DNA from: Kaistia algarum
Lineage (GTDB): Bacteria; Pseudomonadota; Alphaproteobacteria; Rhizobiales; Kaistiaceae
NCBI RefSeq assembly: GCF_026343945.1
Contig: NZ_JAPKNJ010000003.1
Span: forward strand, 186,001-250,000
Reading direction: 5' to 3'
DNA length: 64,000 nucleotides
The notes beneath the pieces are model-generated. The model was not told the origin of the DNA and searched no databases. It saw nothing but the letters and a program-made list of their open reading frames with translations. Numbering within the stretch: the first letter of the stretch is position 1; the number at the start of each line of letters is the position of its first letter. The translations under genes were made by a program, and so were the position numbers. Positions 1 through 7,043 of this stretch are shown piece after piece.

Positions 1-10
1 GCGATCTTGA

Positions 11-1003
11 TTATTTCTGGATACAGGTGTCAGCCGTGTCCTTGGTGCACTCGTCAAGGCCGGTGAAGACCGGGTCCTCGACCTTCTCGCCCTTGATCAG
101 CTGGATCATGACGCTGGGCGCCTTGTAGCCCATCTCGAAGGGACGCTGGCCGACCAGCGCTTCGACGCGGCCTTCCTTGGCGAGTGCGACTTCATCGCCG
201 ATCGTATCGGCAGCGACGATCACGAGGTCCTTCGAAGCGATCCGATCCTTGTACTGGTCGGTCAGCTGGCGATAGGGCTGCGGCGCTCCGAACAGCGGCC
301 AGCCGCCTTCGATCACGAACGCATCGAGCTTGGGATTGGCCGTCAGGATGTCGGACATCGCCTGGACGCCGGCAGGGCCGTCGTCGTTGGTGAAGACCGG
401 GCAGCCGGCAATCTCGGTCCAGCCGCCTTCACCCTTCAGCATATCGAGATCTTTCTTGCCCGACAGAGCCTCGCGCGTGCCAGCGGCACGGCGGAGAATG
501 TTGTCGGCCGCAGCATTGCCCTCAATGAGGCAGACGGTGCCGCCATTGGGCTTGGCCTTCTTCAGATATTCGCCGAGCTTGAAGCCCATCAGGTAGTTGT
601 CGGTGCCGAGATAGGTCTTGCGAAGGGCGGCATCTTCCTTCTTCAGGTCCGCGTCCAGCGTCATGATCGGGATCGACGGATTGGCGGACTTGATCGTGTT
701 GGCGATCAGCGGCGCGTTGGACGGCGAGATCGCCATCGCTACCGTCGTCGGCTTGCCGAGCATGTCCTGAACGATCTGCGCTTCGCCAGCTTCATCCGAA
801 GTGGAGGCGGGGCCGGTGTAGAAGCATTCGAATTCCGAGTCGGCGTTCTCCTTGTTCCACCTCTCGCAGCCCTGATGGATGGCTTCGAAGAAAGGATTAT
901 CGAGACCCTTCACGACGATGACGAGCTGCTTCTTGGCGGCAAGGGCATCACCAGCCGACAGCGCAAAGGCTGCCGCGGCGATCAACAGCAAAGCTTTTCT
1001 CAT
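11..1003 (-). CDS. Sugar ABC transporter periplasmic substrate-binding protein
   Basis: This is a 330-aa periplasmic binding protein of the ribose/fructose-type (Peripla_BP_4) family. It should capture a sugar or sugar-like ligand in the periplasm and deliver it to the ATPase-permease pair encoded divergently at 1498-3277. I chose the ATG at 1003 because it follows a strong GGGAGGAG ribosome-binding site and opens a clean signal peptide (MRKALLLIAAAAFALS...ALA). Upstream in-frame codons would add about 88 arginine-rich residues that do not look like signal peptide. The mature part starts with KKQLVIVVKGLDNPFF, the typical first strand of the family, and has the late VIVAADTIGDE and VGQRPFEMGYKA segments seen in sugar-binding relatives. 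Several Cys residues (CERW, CFYTG, CLIEG, and a C-terminal pair) are unusual for the family. The ligand cannot be assigned. Confidence 0.9.
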   Translation of the reverse strand: MRKALLLIAAAAFALSAGDALAAKKQLVIVVKGLDNPFFEAIHQGCERWNKENADSEFECFYTGPASTSDEAGEAQIVQDMLGKPTTVAMAISPSNAPLIANTIKSANPSIPIMTLDADLKKEDAALRKTYLGTDNYLMGFKLGEYLKKAKPNGGTVCLIEGNAAADNILRRAAGTREALSGKKDLDMLKGEGGWTEIAGCPVFTNDDGPAGVQAMSDILTANPKLDAFVIEGGWPLFGAPQPYRQLTDQYKDRIASKDLVIVAADTIGDEVALAKEGRVEALVGQRPFEMGYKAPSVMIQLIKGEKVEDPVFTGLDECTKDTADTCIQK

Positions 1004-1258
1004 GGTCTCCTCCCGAGACGTTGAAAAGGTGTCTGATTTGGCCGAAACGCGCTGGCGACTTCCTCCCGCTTGATGCGTGGATGGCGTTCGCCGGCGTTCG
1101 GCCCGCTTCTGGAAAAGCAACATCCCTGGCGGCTCTACGGCCATTCCCCGGGGCTCGCTCATCCGTGAGGCGAACACAACTACATTCGCAATTCGAACAA
1201 AGTCAATCCGAATGATCGTATGAAAACGTATGCATGGGCTAACGGTCCATATGTTGCT

Positions 1259-1306
1259 GCATTGCATTAAATTGTGCGATGCGGAAATTGCAGTGCATAT
1301 ATCGCA
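1259..1306. promoter_or_regulatory. Candidate operator dyads in the divergent promoter region of the ABC importer
   Basis: The 494-nt gap 1004-1497 separates the divergent binding-protein gene from the ATPase gene and must hold both promoters. In its AT-richer part I see two overlapping inverted repeats: GCATTGCA (1259-1266) with TGCGATGC (1275-1282, one mismatch), and TGCGAT (1275-1280) with ATCGCA (1301-1306). No other gene is visible in the gap. Such dyads suit a local regulator, but the binding protein is unknown; the ModE-like protein at 3347 is only one candidate. Confidence 0.3.
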
Positions 1307-1497
1307 TCATAGGCCCGATGACTGGGGAGATCGCGGGGCTTTCGTAGTTGCGGCAACCAAGCCTTTTCGGGTGGAGCCGATCTATTCATCGGATGTTATC
1401 GTTGACGTCGATCGGGGCGCCCATTATTGCTCAGGCTGTTTCATCAAGCGTTCGCGATCCGGGCAGGATCGACGGTTGCATGCGGAGGGGAGGCCGG

Positions 1498-2241
1498 ATG
1501 CCGGTCCTGGAGCTTCAGAACATCTCCAAGCACTTTGGCGCGATCCACGCGTTGAGCGACGTTTCGCTCGCCATCGAGCCGGGCGAAGTCGTCGGCCTGA
1601 TGGGCGACAACGGCGCCGGCAAGTCGACTCTTGTGAAGATCATCGCCGGCAATTTCCGCCCTACGCATGGGCAGATGCGGCTGGAGGGACGCGACATCGT
1701 CCTGCACAAGCCTGTCGAGGCGCGCCAGCATGGCATCGAGATCGTGCACCAGGACCTGGCGCTTTGCGACAATCTGACGGCGGCGGCGAATGTCTTCCTG
1801 GGCCGCGAGGTCCGGAAAGGTTTGGGTCCACTCCAGGTGCTTGACTATGGCGCGATGTACAAACGCGCCGGCGAGCTCTTCAAGGAACTGAAATCGGAGA
1901 CGCGGCCACGCGACCTCGTCAAGCAGATGTCGGGCGGCCAGCGCCAGGCGGTGGCGATCGCGCGCACCCGCCTCTCGGACGCGAAGATCGTGCTGATGGA
2001 CGAGCCGACGGCGGCGATCTCGGTGCGCCAGGTAGCGGAGGTGTTGAATCTCATCCGCCAGTTGCGCGACCAGGGCATCGCGGTGGTGCTGATCAGCCAT
2101 CGCATGCCTGACGTCTTTTCGGTTGCCGACCGGGTCATCGTGATGCGCCGGGGCCGCAAGGTTGCCGACCGGCAGATCGCGGCCAGTTCGCCGGAGGAGG
2201 TCACCGGCCTCATCACCGGCGCGATCGAGCAGGTTCACTAG
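1498..2241 (+). CDS. Sugar ABC transporter ATP-binding protein
   Basis: A 247-aa single-domain ABC ATPase that powers sugar import from the cytoplasmic face. It has Walker A GDNGAGKST, the signature MSGGQRQAVAIAR, Walker B KIVLMDEPTAA, and the switch histidine in VLISHRM. It is about half the length of RbsA/XylG-type double ATPases and matches the single-domain FrcA-like branch. Start at 1498 is favoured because MPVLELQNISKHFG is the canonical N-terminus and a GGAGGGGAGG ribosome-binding site precedes it; an ORF extension to 1348 has no such features. The permease follows 37 nt downstream, so the two form an operon divergent from the binding-protein gene. Confidence 0.92.
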   Translation: MPVLELQNISKHFGAIHALSDVSLAIEPGEVVGLMGDNGAGKSTLVKIIAGNFRPTHGQMRLEGRDIVLHKPVEARQHGIEIVHQDLALCDNLTAAANVFLGREVRKGLGPLQVLDYGAMYKRAGELFKELKSETRPRDLVKQMSGGQRQAVAIARTRLSDAKIVLMDEPTAAISVRQVAEVLNLIRQLRDQGIAVVLISHRMPDVFSVADRVIVMRRGRKVADRQIAASSPEEVTGLITGAIEQVH

Positions 2242-2278
2242 AGCCCCGAGGGGCGTTCCGGGCGAGGAAAAGCCAAAG

Positions 2279-3277
2279 ATGGCAGCGACGATCGACGACC
2301 ATATCGGCCAGAAGCAGCATAGCTGGCTTTCCTGGCTGACCGGCCGCCAGACCTTCTGGGTCATGCTCGCCGTGATCGTGGCCTGCGTGTTCCTGTCCTT
2401 CGCGACGGATAGCTTCGCGACGTCGAACAATCTTTTCAACGTCACGCGCAATTTCACTTTTGTCGGAATCATCGCGCTCGGAATGACGGTTGTGATCATT
2501 TCCGGCGGCATCGACCTCTCCGTCGGCTCGGTGCTCTGCCTGTGCTCGATGGTCCTCGCCGTCACCATGCATGCCGGCTTCTCGATCTATGTCGGCATCG
2601 GCGCCTCGATCGGAACGGCACTTCTGATCGGGCTCGTCAACGGCGTGCTCATTGCCTATGTCGGGATGCCGCCCTTCGTCGTGACGCTTGGCATGCTGTC
2701 GATCGCCCGCAGCCTGGCCATGGTGACGTCCAACAATACCGTCGTGTTCGAATTCGGTCCCGATCATGCCAAGCTGCTGGCGCTGGGTGGTGGCGCCTTC
2801 TTCTTTGGCATTGCCAATCCGGTTCTCTACATGCTGGCGCTGGCACTGATCACCGGCTTCGTGCTGCGCTGGACCCGGTTCGGGCGTCACGTTTATGCGA
2901 TCGGCGGCAACGAGCACGCCGCGGTGCTGACCGGCGTGCCGGTTCGGCAGATCAAGGTCGCGGTCTATATGATCTCGTCGCTCTCGGCGGGCATTGCCGG
3001 CATCGTCGAGACGGGCTGGCTCGGCGCGGTGACGACCAATCTCGGCACCGGCATGGAGCTTCAGGTGATCGCGGCGGCCGTCATCGGCGGCGCCAACCTC
3101 GCCGGCGGCGTCGGCACTGCCTTCGGCGCGCTGGTCGGCGCGGCTTTGATCGAGATCATCCGAAACAGCCTCGGCCTGCTTGGCATCAATGCCTTTTGGC
3201 AGGGCGCCTTCATCGGCTCGTTCATCATCATTGCCGTGCTGTTCGACCGGATCAAGAATCTGCGCCAGCGCGAATAG
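2279..3277 (+). CDS. Sugar ABC transporter permease (RbsC/FrcC type)
   Basis: A 332-aa inner-membrane permease of the BPD_transp_2 family with about nine to ten hydrophobic segments. Family features are the GMTVVIISGGIDLSVGSV segment, YAIGGNEHAAVLTGVPV in the cytoplasmic loop that contacts the ATPase, and the C-terminal AAAVIGGANLAGG and GLLGINAFWQ motifs. Start at 2279 gives MAATIDDHIG; it sits after a weak GAGGAAAAG ribosome-binding site. It is the last transporter gene of the operon and works with the ATPase (1498-2241) and the binding protein (11-1003). The substrate is inferred only as a sugar. Confidence 0.92.
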   Translation: MAATIDDHIGQKQHSWLSWLTGRQTFWVMLAVIVACVFLSFATDSFATSNNLFNVTRNFTFVGIIALGMTVVIISGGIDLSVGSVLCLCSMVLAVTMHAGFSIYVGIGASIGTALLIGLVNGVLIAYVGMPPFVVTLGMLSIARSLAMVTSNNTVVFEFGPDHAKLLALGGGAFFFGIANPVLYMLALALITGFVLRWTRFGRHVYAIGGNEHAAVLTGVPVRQIKVAVYMISSLSAGIAGIVETGWLGAVTTNLGTGMELQVIAAAVIGGANLAGGVGTAFGALVGAALIEIIRNSLGLLGINAFWQGAFIGSFIIIAVLFDRIKNLRQRE

Positions 3278-3346
3278 AAGCTTTCGCGTCGACGGCTGGC
3301 GCAGCGTCGCGCATGATGGCGTGACTATGTCCGCAGGTACCATCCG

Positions 3347-3703
3347 ATGCGAATTCCGAACCAGACCGAAGGACTGCGATTTCGCCTCGTCCTCAAGCCC
3401 GGCTTTGCACTGGGGCCCGGCAAGGCGGATCTCCTTGAGGCGATCGAGGCGACGGGATCGCTTGCGGGCGCCGGCGCGCGCCTCGACATGAGCCCCAAAC
3501 GCGTCTGGACGCTGGTGCGAGAGATGAACGAGGCGTTTCGGGAGCCGCTGATCGAGACAGAGAAGGGCGGCCCCGGCGGCGGTGGCGGCGCACGGCTCTC
3601 GCAACTCGGCCGTTGGGTGCTCGCCCGCTACCGCGCCATGGAGCGGGATGCGAATGCCGTGGTCGCCTCCGGTATCGAAGAACTACGCACCTTGCTCCGG
3701 TGA
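3347..3703 (+). CDS. ModE N-terminal-like winged helix-turn-helix protein
   Basis: A 118-aa protein resembling the N-terminal DNA-binding domain of molybdate regulator ModE (LysR-type winged HTH) without the C-terminal molybdate-binding (MOP) domains. Visible features are GKADLLEAIEATGSLAGAGARLDMS followed by the recognition-helix segment MSPKRVWTLVREMNEAF and a glycine-rich wing. Such stand-alone domains are common in alphaproteobacteria and are usually annotated only as LysR/ModE-like regulators. It lies 69 nt after the permease and may be co-transcribed. Its end overlaps the convergent flavoprotein gene by 21 nt. Without a MOP domain it is unlikely to sense molybdate itself. Confidence 0.8.
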   Translation: MRIPNQTEGLRFRLVLKPGFALGPGKADLLEAIEATGSLAGAGARLDMSPKRVWTLVREMNEAFREPLIETEKGGPGGGGGARLSQLGRWVLARYRAMERDANAVVASGIEELRTLLR

Positions 3704-4972
3704 ATTCGGTTCGGGCGCTGGTTCCGGCCCGTCCGGGATCCGCACCTGGGAGGGCAGGCCGAGATAGGCCAGCATGCCTTCTGCCGCGGCGATCCCGGTT
3801 GAAAAGCTCGCCTGCAACAGATAGCCGCCGGTCGGCGCTTCCCAGTCGAGCATTTCGCCGGCCGCGAACACGCCGGGTAGGCTCCGGATCATCAGATGCT
3901 CGTCCAGCTCGGCGAAGGGAATGCCGCCCGCGCTCGATATGGCGCGCTCGATACCCTCGGCTGCATTGAGGCGGATCGGTACGGCCTTGATCCGTCGGGC
4001 GAGCGCTTCGGTCTCGCGCGGCGGCGGACCCGCTTCGCGCAACAGGTTGGCCGCGACGGGCGCGAGATGCAGCGCCTTGCGCAGTCGGTTGGCGAGCGAC
4101 TGCGACGGATTTTGCCGCGCGAGGCGAGTCGCGATCTCCGCTTCCGTCATGGCCGGCCGCAGGTCGATCTCGACCAGCGCCGATCCGTCCTTTGCAATCG
4201 CATCCCGAAGCGGTCCCGACAAGGCGTAGATCGCGCCGCCTTCTAAGCCGTAGCGCGTTACGACCGCCTCACCTCGCACGCTGCGCCCTTCGAAATTGAG
4301 CGCGATGGCCTTCAACGGTCCGCCCGCGAAGCGATCCCGGAACGTCTGAGACCAGTCCGCGCGAAAACCGACATTGGCGGGTTCGAAGGGCTGGATCGCA
4401 ACGCCCCGGCCGCCGAGCCAGGCCGTCCAGGCGCCGTTCGAGCCGAGGCGCGGCCAGCTCGCGCCGCCCAGCGCCAGCATCACGGCATCCGGCCGTATCG
4501 TTTCCTCGCCCTCCGGACTCACAAACCGCAGGGCGCCGATCTCCGTCCAGCCTTGCCAGTCGCGGCGCATGGCGAAGGTGACGTTAAGGTCGGTGAGACG
4601 GGCCAGCAGGGCGCGCAGCAGCGGCGAGGCCTTCAGGGCCTTCGGGAAGATCCTGCCACTGGATCCGACGAATGTTGGCTGACCAAGATTCTCCGCCCAG
4701 GCCACCAGCATCGCCGGCGAAAAGGCCTCGATGAAGGGTCGCAGCGCGCTTTCCGCAGCGCCGTAGCGGCCGAGGAAGGCCTTGAGCGGTTCGGAATGGG
4801 TCAGGTTCAGCCCGCCGCGACCGGCCATGAGCCATTTGCGGCCAGGGCTCGGCATGCGGTCATAGACGGTGACGGCGCAGCCCGACGCGGCGAGACGTTC
4901 GGCGGCGATAAGCCCGGCGGGACCGGCGCCGATGATCGCTACGGCCGGTGAGGAGGAAAAGGGGTTTGACAT
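3683..4972 (-). CDS. HI0933/YhiN-family FAD-dependent oxidoreductase (TIGR03862-like)
   Basis: A 429-aa flavoprotein of the HI0933-like family. The N-terminus carries the FAD Rossmann motif IIGAGPAGLIAAE, followed by GRKWLMAGRGGLNLTHSEP, which is diagnostic of this family, and a C-terminal GVFAAGEMLDWEAPTGGYLLQ motif that completes the FAD site. Length fits the family. The natural substrate of these proteins is not known. The start at 4972 follows an AAGGCGGG ribosome-binding site. It is convergent with the ModE-like gene (21-nt overlap) and appears to be transcribed alone. Confidence 0.88.
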   Translation of the reverse strand: MSNPFSSSPAVAIIGAGPAGLIAAERLAASGCAVTVYDRMPSPGRKWLMAGRGGLNLTHSEPLKAFLGRYGAAESALRPFIEAFSPAMLVAWAENLGQPTFVGSSGRIFPKALKASPLLRALLARLTDLNVTFAMRRDWQGWTEIGALRFVSPEGEETIRPDAVMLALGGASWPRLGSNGAWTAWLGGRGVAIQPFEPANVGFRADWSQTFRDRFAGGPLKAIALNFEGRSVRGEAVVTRYGLEGGAIYALSGPLRDAIAKDGSALVEIDLRPAMTEAEIATRLARQNPSQSLANRLRKALHLAPVAANLLREAGPPPRETEALARRIKAVPIRLNAAEGIERAISSAGGIPFAELDEHLMIRSLPGVFAAGEMLDWEAPTGGYLLQASFSTGIAAAEGMLAYLGLPSQVRIPDGPEPAPEPNSPEQGA

Positions 4973-5337
4973 GCCCGCCTTCTCTGCCGAAACAGCGCCG
5001 CCCGCAAGAGCCAGTTGCCAACGAGTTCTGCGATCGCTCCGCTTGCTGCCATGGATCTGTAAGGGCGCCAGATCCGAAAGCCAATGCCCAGCAGAATGGC
5101 GCGACGCCGGAGCCGGCGCGAAGGGGCGAGGCTTCCGGCGTCGCTGGCGGCTTCTCCCGAAGCCGGACGCAAAAAACAGGCGCCGGTCCGACCGCTCCGT
5201 TCCGCCGTCCGGGGGAACGGCGAAACACGCGCAATCCTATAGAGGCGCGATCTTCGGCTGGAATAGCGAGACGTCTCAGCGATAGACCGGCTGTCCCGAA
5301 TTGGGGAGGCCGACCTCGTTGTCGCCGGTTGCGCGGA
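4973..5337. other. Intergenic stretch without a supportable gene
   Basis: This 365-nt gap lies upstream of the flavoprotein gene and downstream of the lytic transglycosylase gene, both on the minus strand. Short arginine-rich reading frames cross it but have no ribosome-binding site, conserved motif or coding character. It probably holds the flavoprotein promoter. I see no convincing hairpin or operator. Confidence 0.4.
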
Positions 5338-6159
5338 TTATTGCTTGCCAATCAGCTTGTCGGCAAAGAGCGCGGCGCTCTTGGCATAGACTTCGGCCTT
5401 GTTCCACTGGCGCAGCACGTCGAAATTGGCGGAGCCTTCCTCCCAGCTGCCGCCCCTTTGCCAGCCATAGCCCTTCAGGTAATTGGCGGTGGAGGCCAGC
5501 ACGTCGACAGGGCTGTGGCGGAGGTCGGCATGACCATCGCCATCGAAATCGACGGCGAAGCGTACATAGGAGGACGGCATGAACTGGGTCTGGCCGAGTT
5601 CGCCGGCCCAGGCCCCCTTCATCTCCGCCGGGGAAAGGTCCCCGCGCTCGGCGATCTTCAGCGCGTCCAGCAATTGGTCCTGGAAGAAATCGGTGCGGCG
5701 GCAGTCGAAGGCGAGCGTAGCCACCGAGCGAAAGGTCTGCATGTTGCCGCTGCCGGCGCCGAAATCGGTCTCCATGCCCCAGATCGCGATCAGGATCGGC
5801 CCTGGCACGCCATAGGTCTTCTCGATCCGGGCGAGGGCGTTGGAATATTGGTTCAGTAACTGCTTACCGCGAGCAACGCGGCCCGGCGAGACGACGCGCT
5901 TCGAATAGACCTCGAAGGGTTGCTTGAAGTGCTTCTGGTTGCGGTCGAGCTTGATGACCCGAGGATCATAGGTGATACCCTGCAAGGCGGAGTCCACTGT
6001 CCGCCGCGATATGCCGCTGGACACGGCATAGGCCTTGAAGCTCTCCAGCCATTGCGGGAATTGGGATGGATCCTGGCCGCATGTTACGGCTTCGGCCCTT
6101 GCTAGCCCGGCCAGAAGGATCAGCGACACGGCCAGAATACGGAATTTCGAAGAAGTCAT
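5338..6159 (-). CDS. Lytic murein transglycosylase, MltB-like (SLT_2), without peptidoglycan-binding domain
   Basis: A 273-aa exported lytic transglycosylase that cleaves the MurNAc-GlcNAc bond of peptidoglycan with 1,6-anhydro product formation. A signal peptide (ILAVSLILLAGLARAEA) is followed by an SLT_2 domain. The catalytic glutamate is the E in IAIWGMETDFG, and family motifs ELGQTQFMPSSY and FDGDGHADL are present. It stops after the catalytic domain, unlike the 410-aa paralogue at 10548-11780 that has a C-terminal peptidoglycan-binding domain. It is a monocistronic-looking minus-strand gene with YaiI upstream (135-nt gap). Confidence 0.9.
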   Translation of the reverse strand: MTSSKFRILAVSLILLAGLARAEAVTCGQDPSQFPQWLESFKAYAVSSGISRRTVDSALQGITYDPRVIKLDRNQKHFKQPFEVYSKRVVSPGRVARGKQLLNQYSNALARIEKTYGVPGPILIAIWGMETDFGAGSGNMQTFRSVATLAFDCRRTDFFQDQLLDALKIAERGDLSPAEMKGAWAGELGQTQFMPSSYVRFAVDFDGDGHADLRHSPVDVLASTANYLKGYGWQRGGSWEEGSANFDVLRQWNKAEVYAKSAALFADKLIGKQ

Positions 6160-6294
6160 GGTCAGCCTGCGTTTTCCTCGCGGTCTATTCTTGCGCCCGT
6201 CCCCACGCGCGTGGGGACACTAATTCGGCTCTGACAGTTTTGCAGTGGAAATAGCAACCGGAGACCACTTTTGCAGTGGGGCGTGGCAAAGCTG

Positions 6295-6771
6295 CTATGA
6301 GGCGGCGCCGAAGCCTGCCCGCTTCAGGCGAACGATGGCAAGGTCCAGAGCGGAGAGAAACGCGGATCGGTCCTTCGGCGCGAAGGGACGGGGGCCGCCC
6401 GTGATCGTGCCGGCGGAGCGCAGTTCCTCCATCAGATTGCGCGTTGCCAGCGTCATGCCGATCGACGCCTCCGTGAAGGCTTTGCCCGTTGGGGAAATCA
6501 CGTCGGCGCCGGCCTTGACGCAGCGATCGGCAAGCGGGATGTCGGCGGTGACGACGACATCGCCGCGCACGGCGCGCTCGGCGATCCAGTCATCGGCCAC
6601 ATCGAGGCCGCCGGGCACGACGATGCGCTGGATCCAGCTCTCGCGCGGGACGGCGATCGGGCTGTTCGCCACGACGAAGACGTCGAGGCGGTGGCGCTCG
6701 GCCACCTTGTAGATTTCCGCCTTCACCGGACAGGCGTCGGCATCGACATAGACGAGGATCGGTCGGGTCAT
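6295..6771 (-). CDS. YaiI/YqxD family protein (DUF188, PIN-like fold)
   Basis: A 158-aa UPF0178/DUF188 protein. Diagnostic motifs are [21 protein letters not shown] at the N-terminus, [33 protein letters not shown], and [13 protein letters not shown]. The family has a PIN-domain-like fold with conserved aspartates and is suspected to be a nuclease or RNA-acting enzyme, but its function is not established. I place the start at the ATG at 6771 (MTRPILVY); a TTG six codons upstream is less likely. It is preceded by a strong hairpin (6791-6814) and a short leader ORF (6856-6933), so expression may be controlled by attenuation. Confidence 0.9.
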   Translation of the reverse strand: MTRPILVYVDADACPVKAEIYKVAERHRLDVFVVANSPIAVPRESWIQRIVVPGGLDVADDWIAERAVRGDVVVTADIPLADRCVKAGADVISPTGKAFTEASIGMTLATRNLMEELRSAGTITGGPRPFAPKDRSAFLSALDLAIVRLKRAGFGAAS

Positions 6772-6783
6772 TTCCAGCTTCCG

Positions 6784-6814
6784 AAACAAGAAGGGCCACC
6801 CGAGGGCGGCCCTT
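6784..6814 (-). terminator. Hairpin with terminator features between the leader ORF and the YaiI gene
   Basis: On the minus strand the arms 6805-6814 and 6791-6800 form a 10-bp stem (one G-T pair) with a four-base CTCG loop, followed by CTTGTTT. This looks like a rho-independent terminator with a modest T tract. It lies 41 nt after the stop of the leader ORF and 19 nt before the YaiI start, the place expected for an attenuator. Confidence 0.6.
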
Positions 6815-6855
6815 CCATTGTCATACCGCGTTCCGGCGGAGCCGGAAAAGACCGA

Positions 6856-6933
6856 TCACGCGGCGGAAACTCCAACCAAGTCAGAGATCCGGACCATCAC
6901 GAGCGACGCACGCGGCGAACGACAATGAGACAC
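6856..6933 (-). CDS. 25-codon leader ORF with a perfect extended Shine-Dalgarno sequence
   Basis: The minus strand carries a GTG start at 6933 and a TGA stop at 6858-6856. The product is 25 aa: it starts VSHCRSPRASLVMVR and ends GVSAA. Seven bases before the GTG lies GGAGG inside a 15-nt block (6935-6949) that is the exact complement of the 16S rRNA 3' end (plus-strand reading GGATCACCTCCTTTC). A promoter-like pair (TTTACC at 6998-6993, TATCCT at 6974-6969, 18-nt spacer) lies upstream, and a terminator-like hairpin lies downstream before the YaiI gene. The peptide has one Cys and four Arg and no known domain. I infer a regulatory leader peptide; a stand-alone small protein is the alternative. 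It is too short for ordinary gene finders. Confidence 0.6.
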   Translation of the reverse strand: MSHCRSPRASLVMVRISDLVGVSAA

Positions 6934-6968
6934 AGGATCACCTCCTTTCGATTGTTGATACTGGAGGC

Positions 6969-6998
6969 AGGATAGCCATCGAATACCGAGTCGGTAAA
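6969..6998 (-). promoter_or_regulatory. Candidate sigma-70 promoter for the leader ORF / YaiI transcript
   Basis: Minus-strand TTTACC (6998-6993) and TATCCT (6974-6969) are separated by 18 nt, giving a predicted start about 30 nt before the GTG of the leader ORF. Both hexamers deviate from consensus, so this is only a suggestion from position and spacing. Confidence 0.35.
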
Positions 6999-7043
6999 GC
7001 CCTCTTTTGCTGCCGCCGCGATCGTCCGGCAGTAGGGCGGGGG

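Noticed and set aside
6935..6949. A displaced 16S rRNA fragment
   Set aside because: Only 15 nt match the 16S 3' end; the flanks do not continue into rRNA, and the minus strand places a start codon at ideal spacing.
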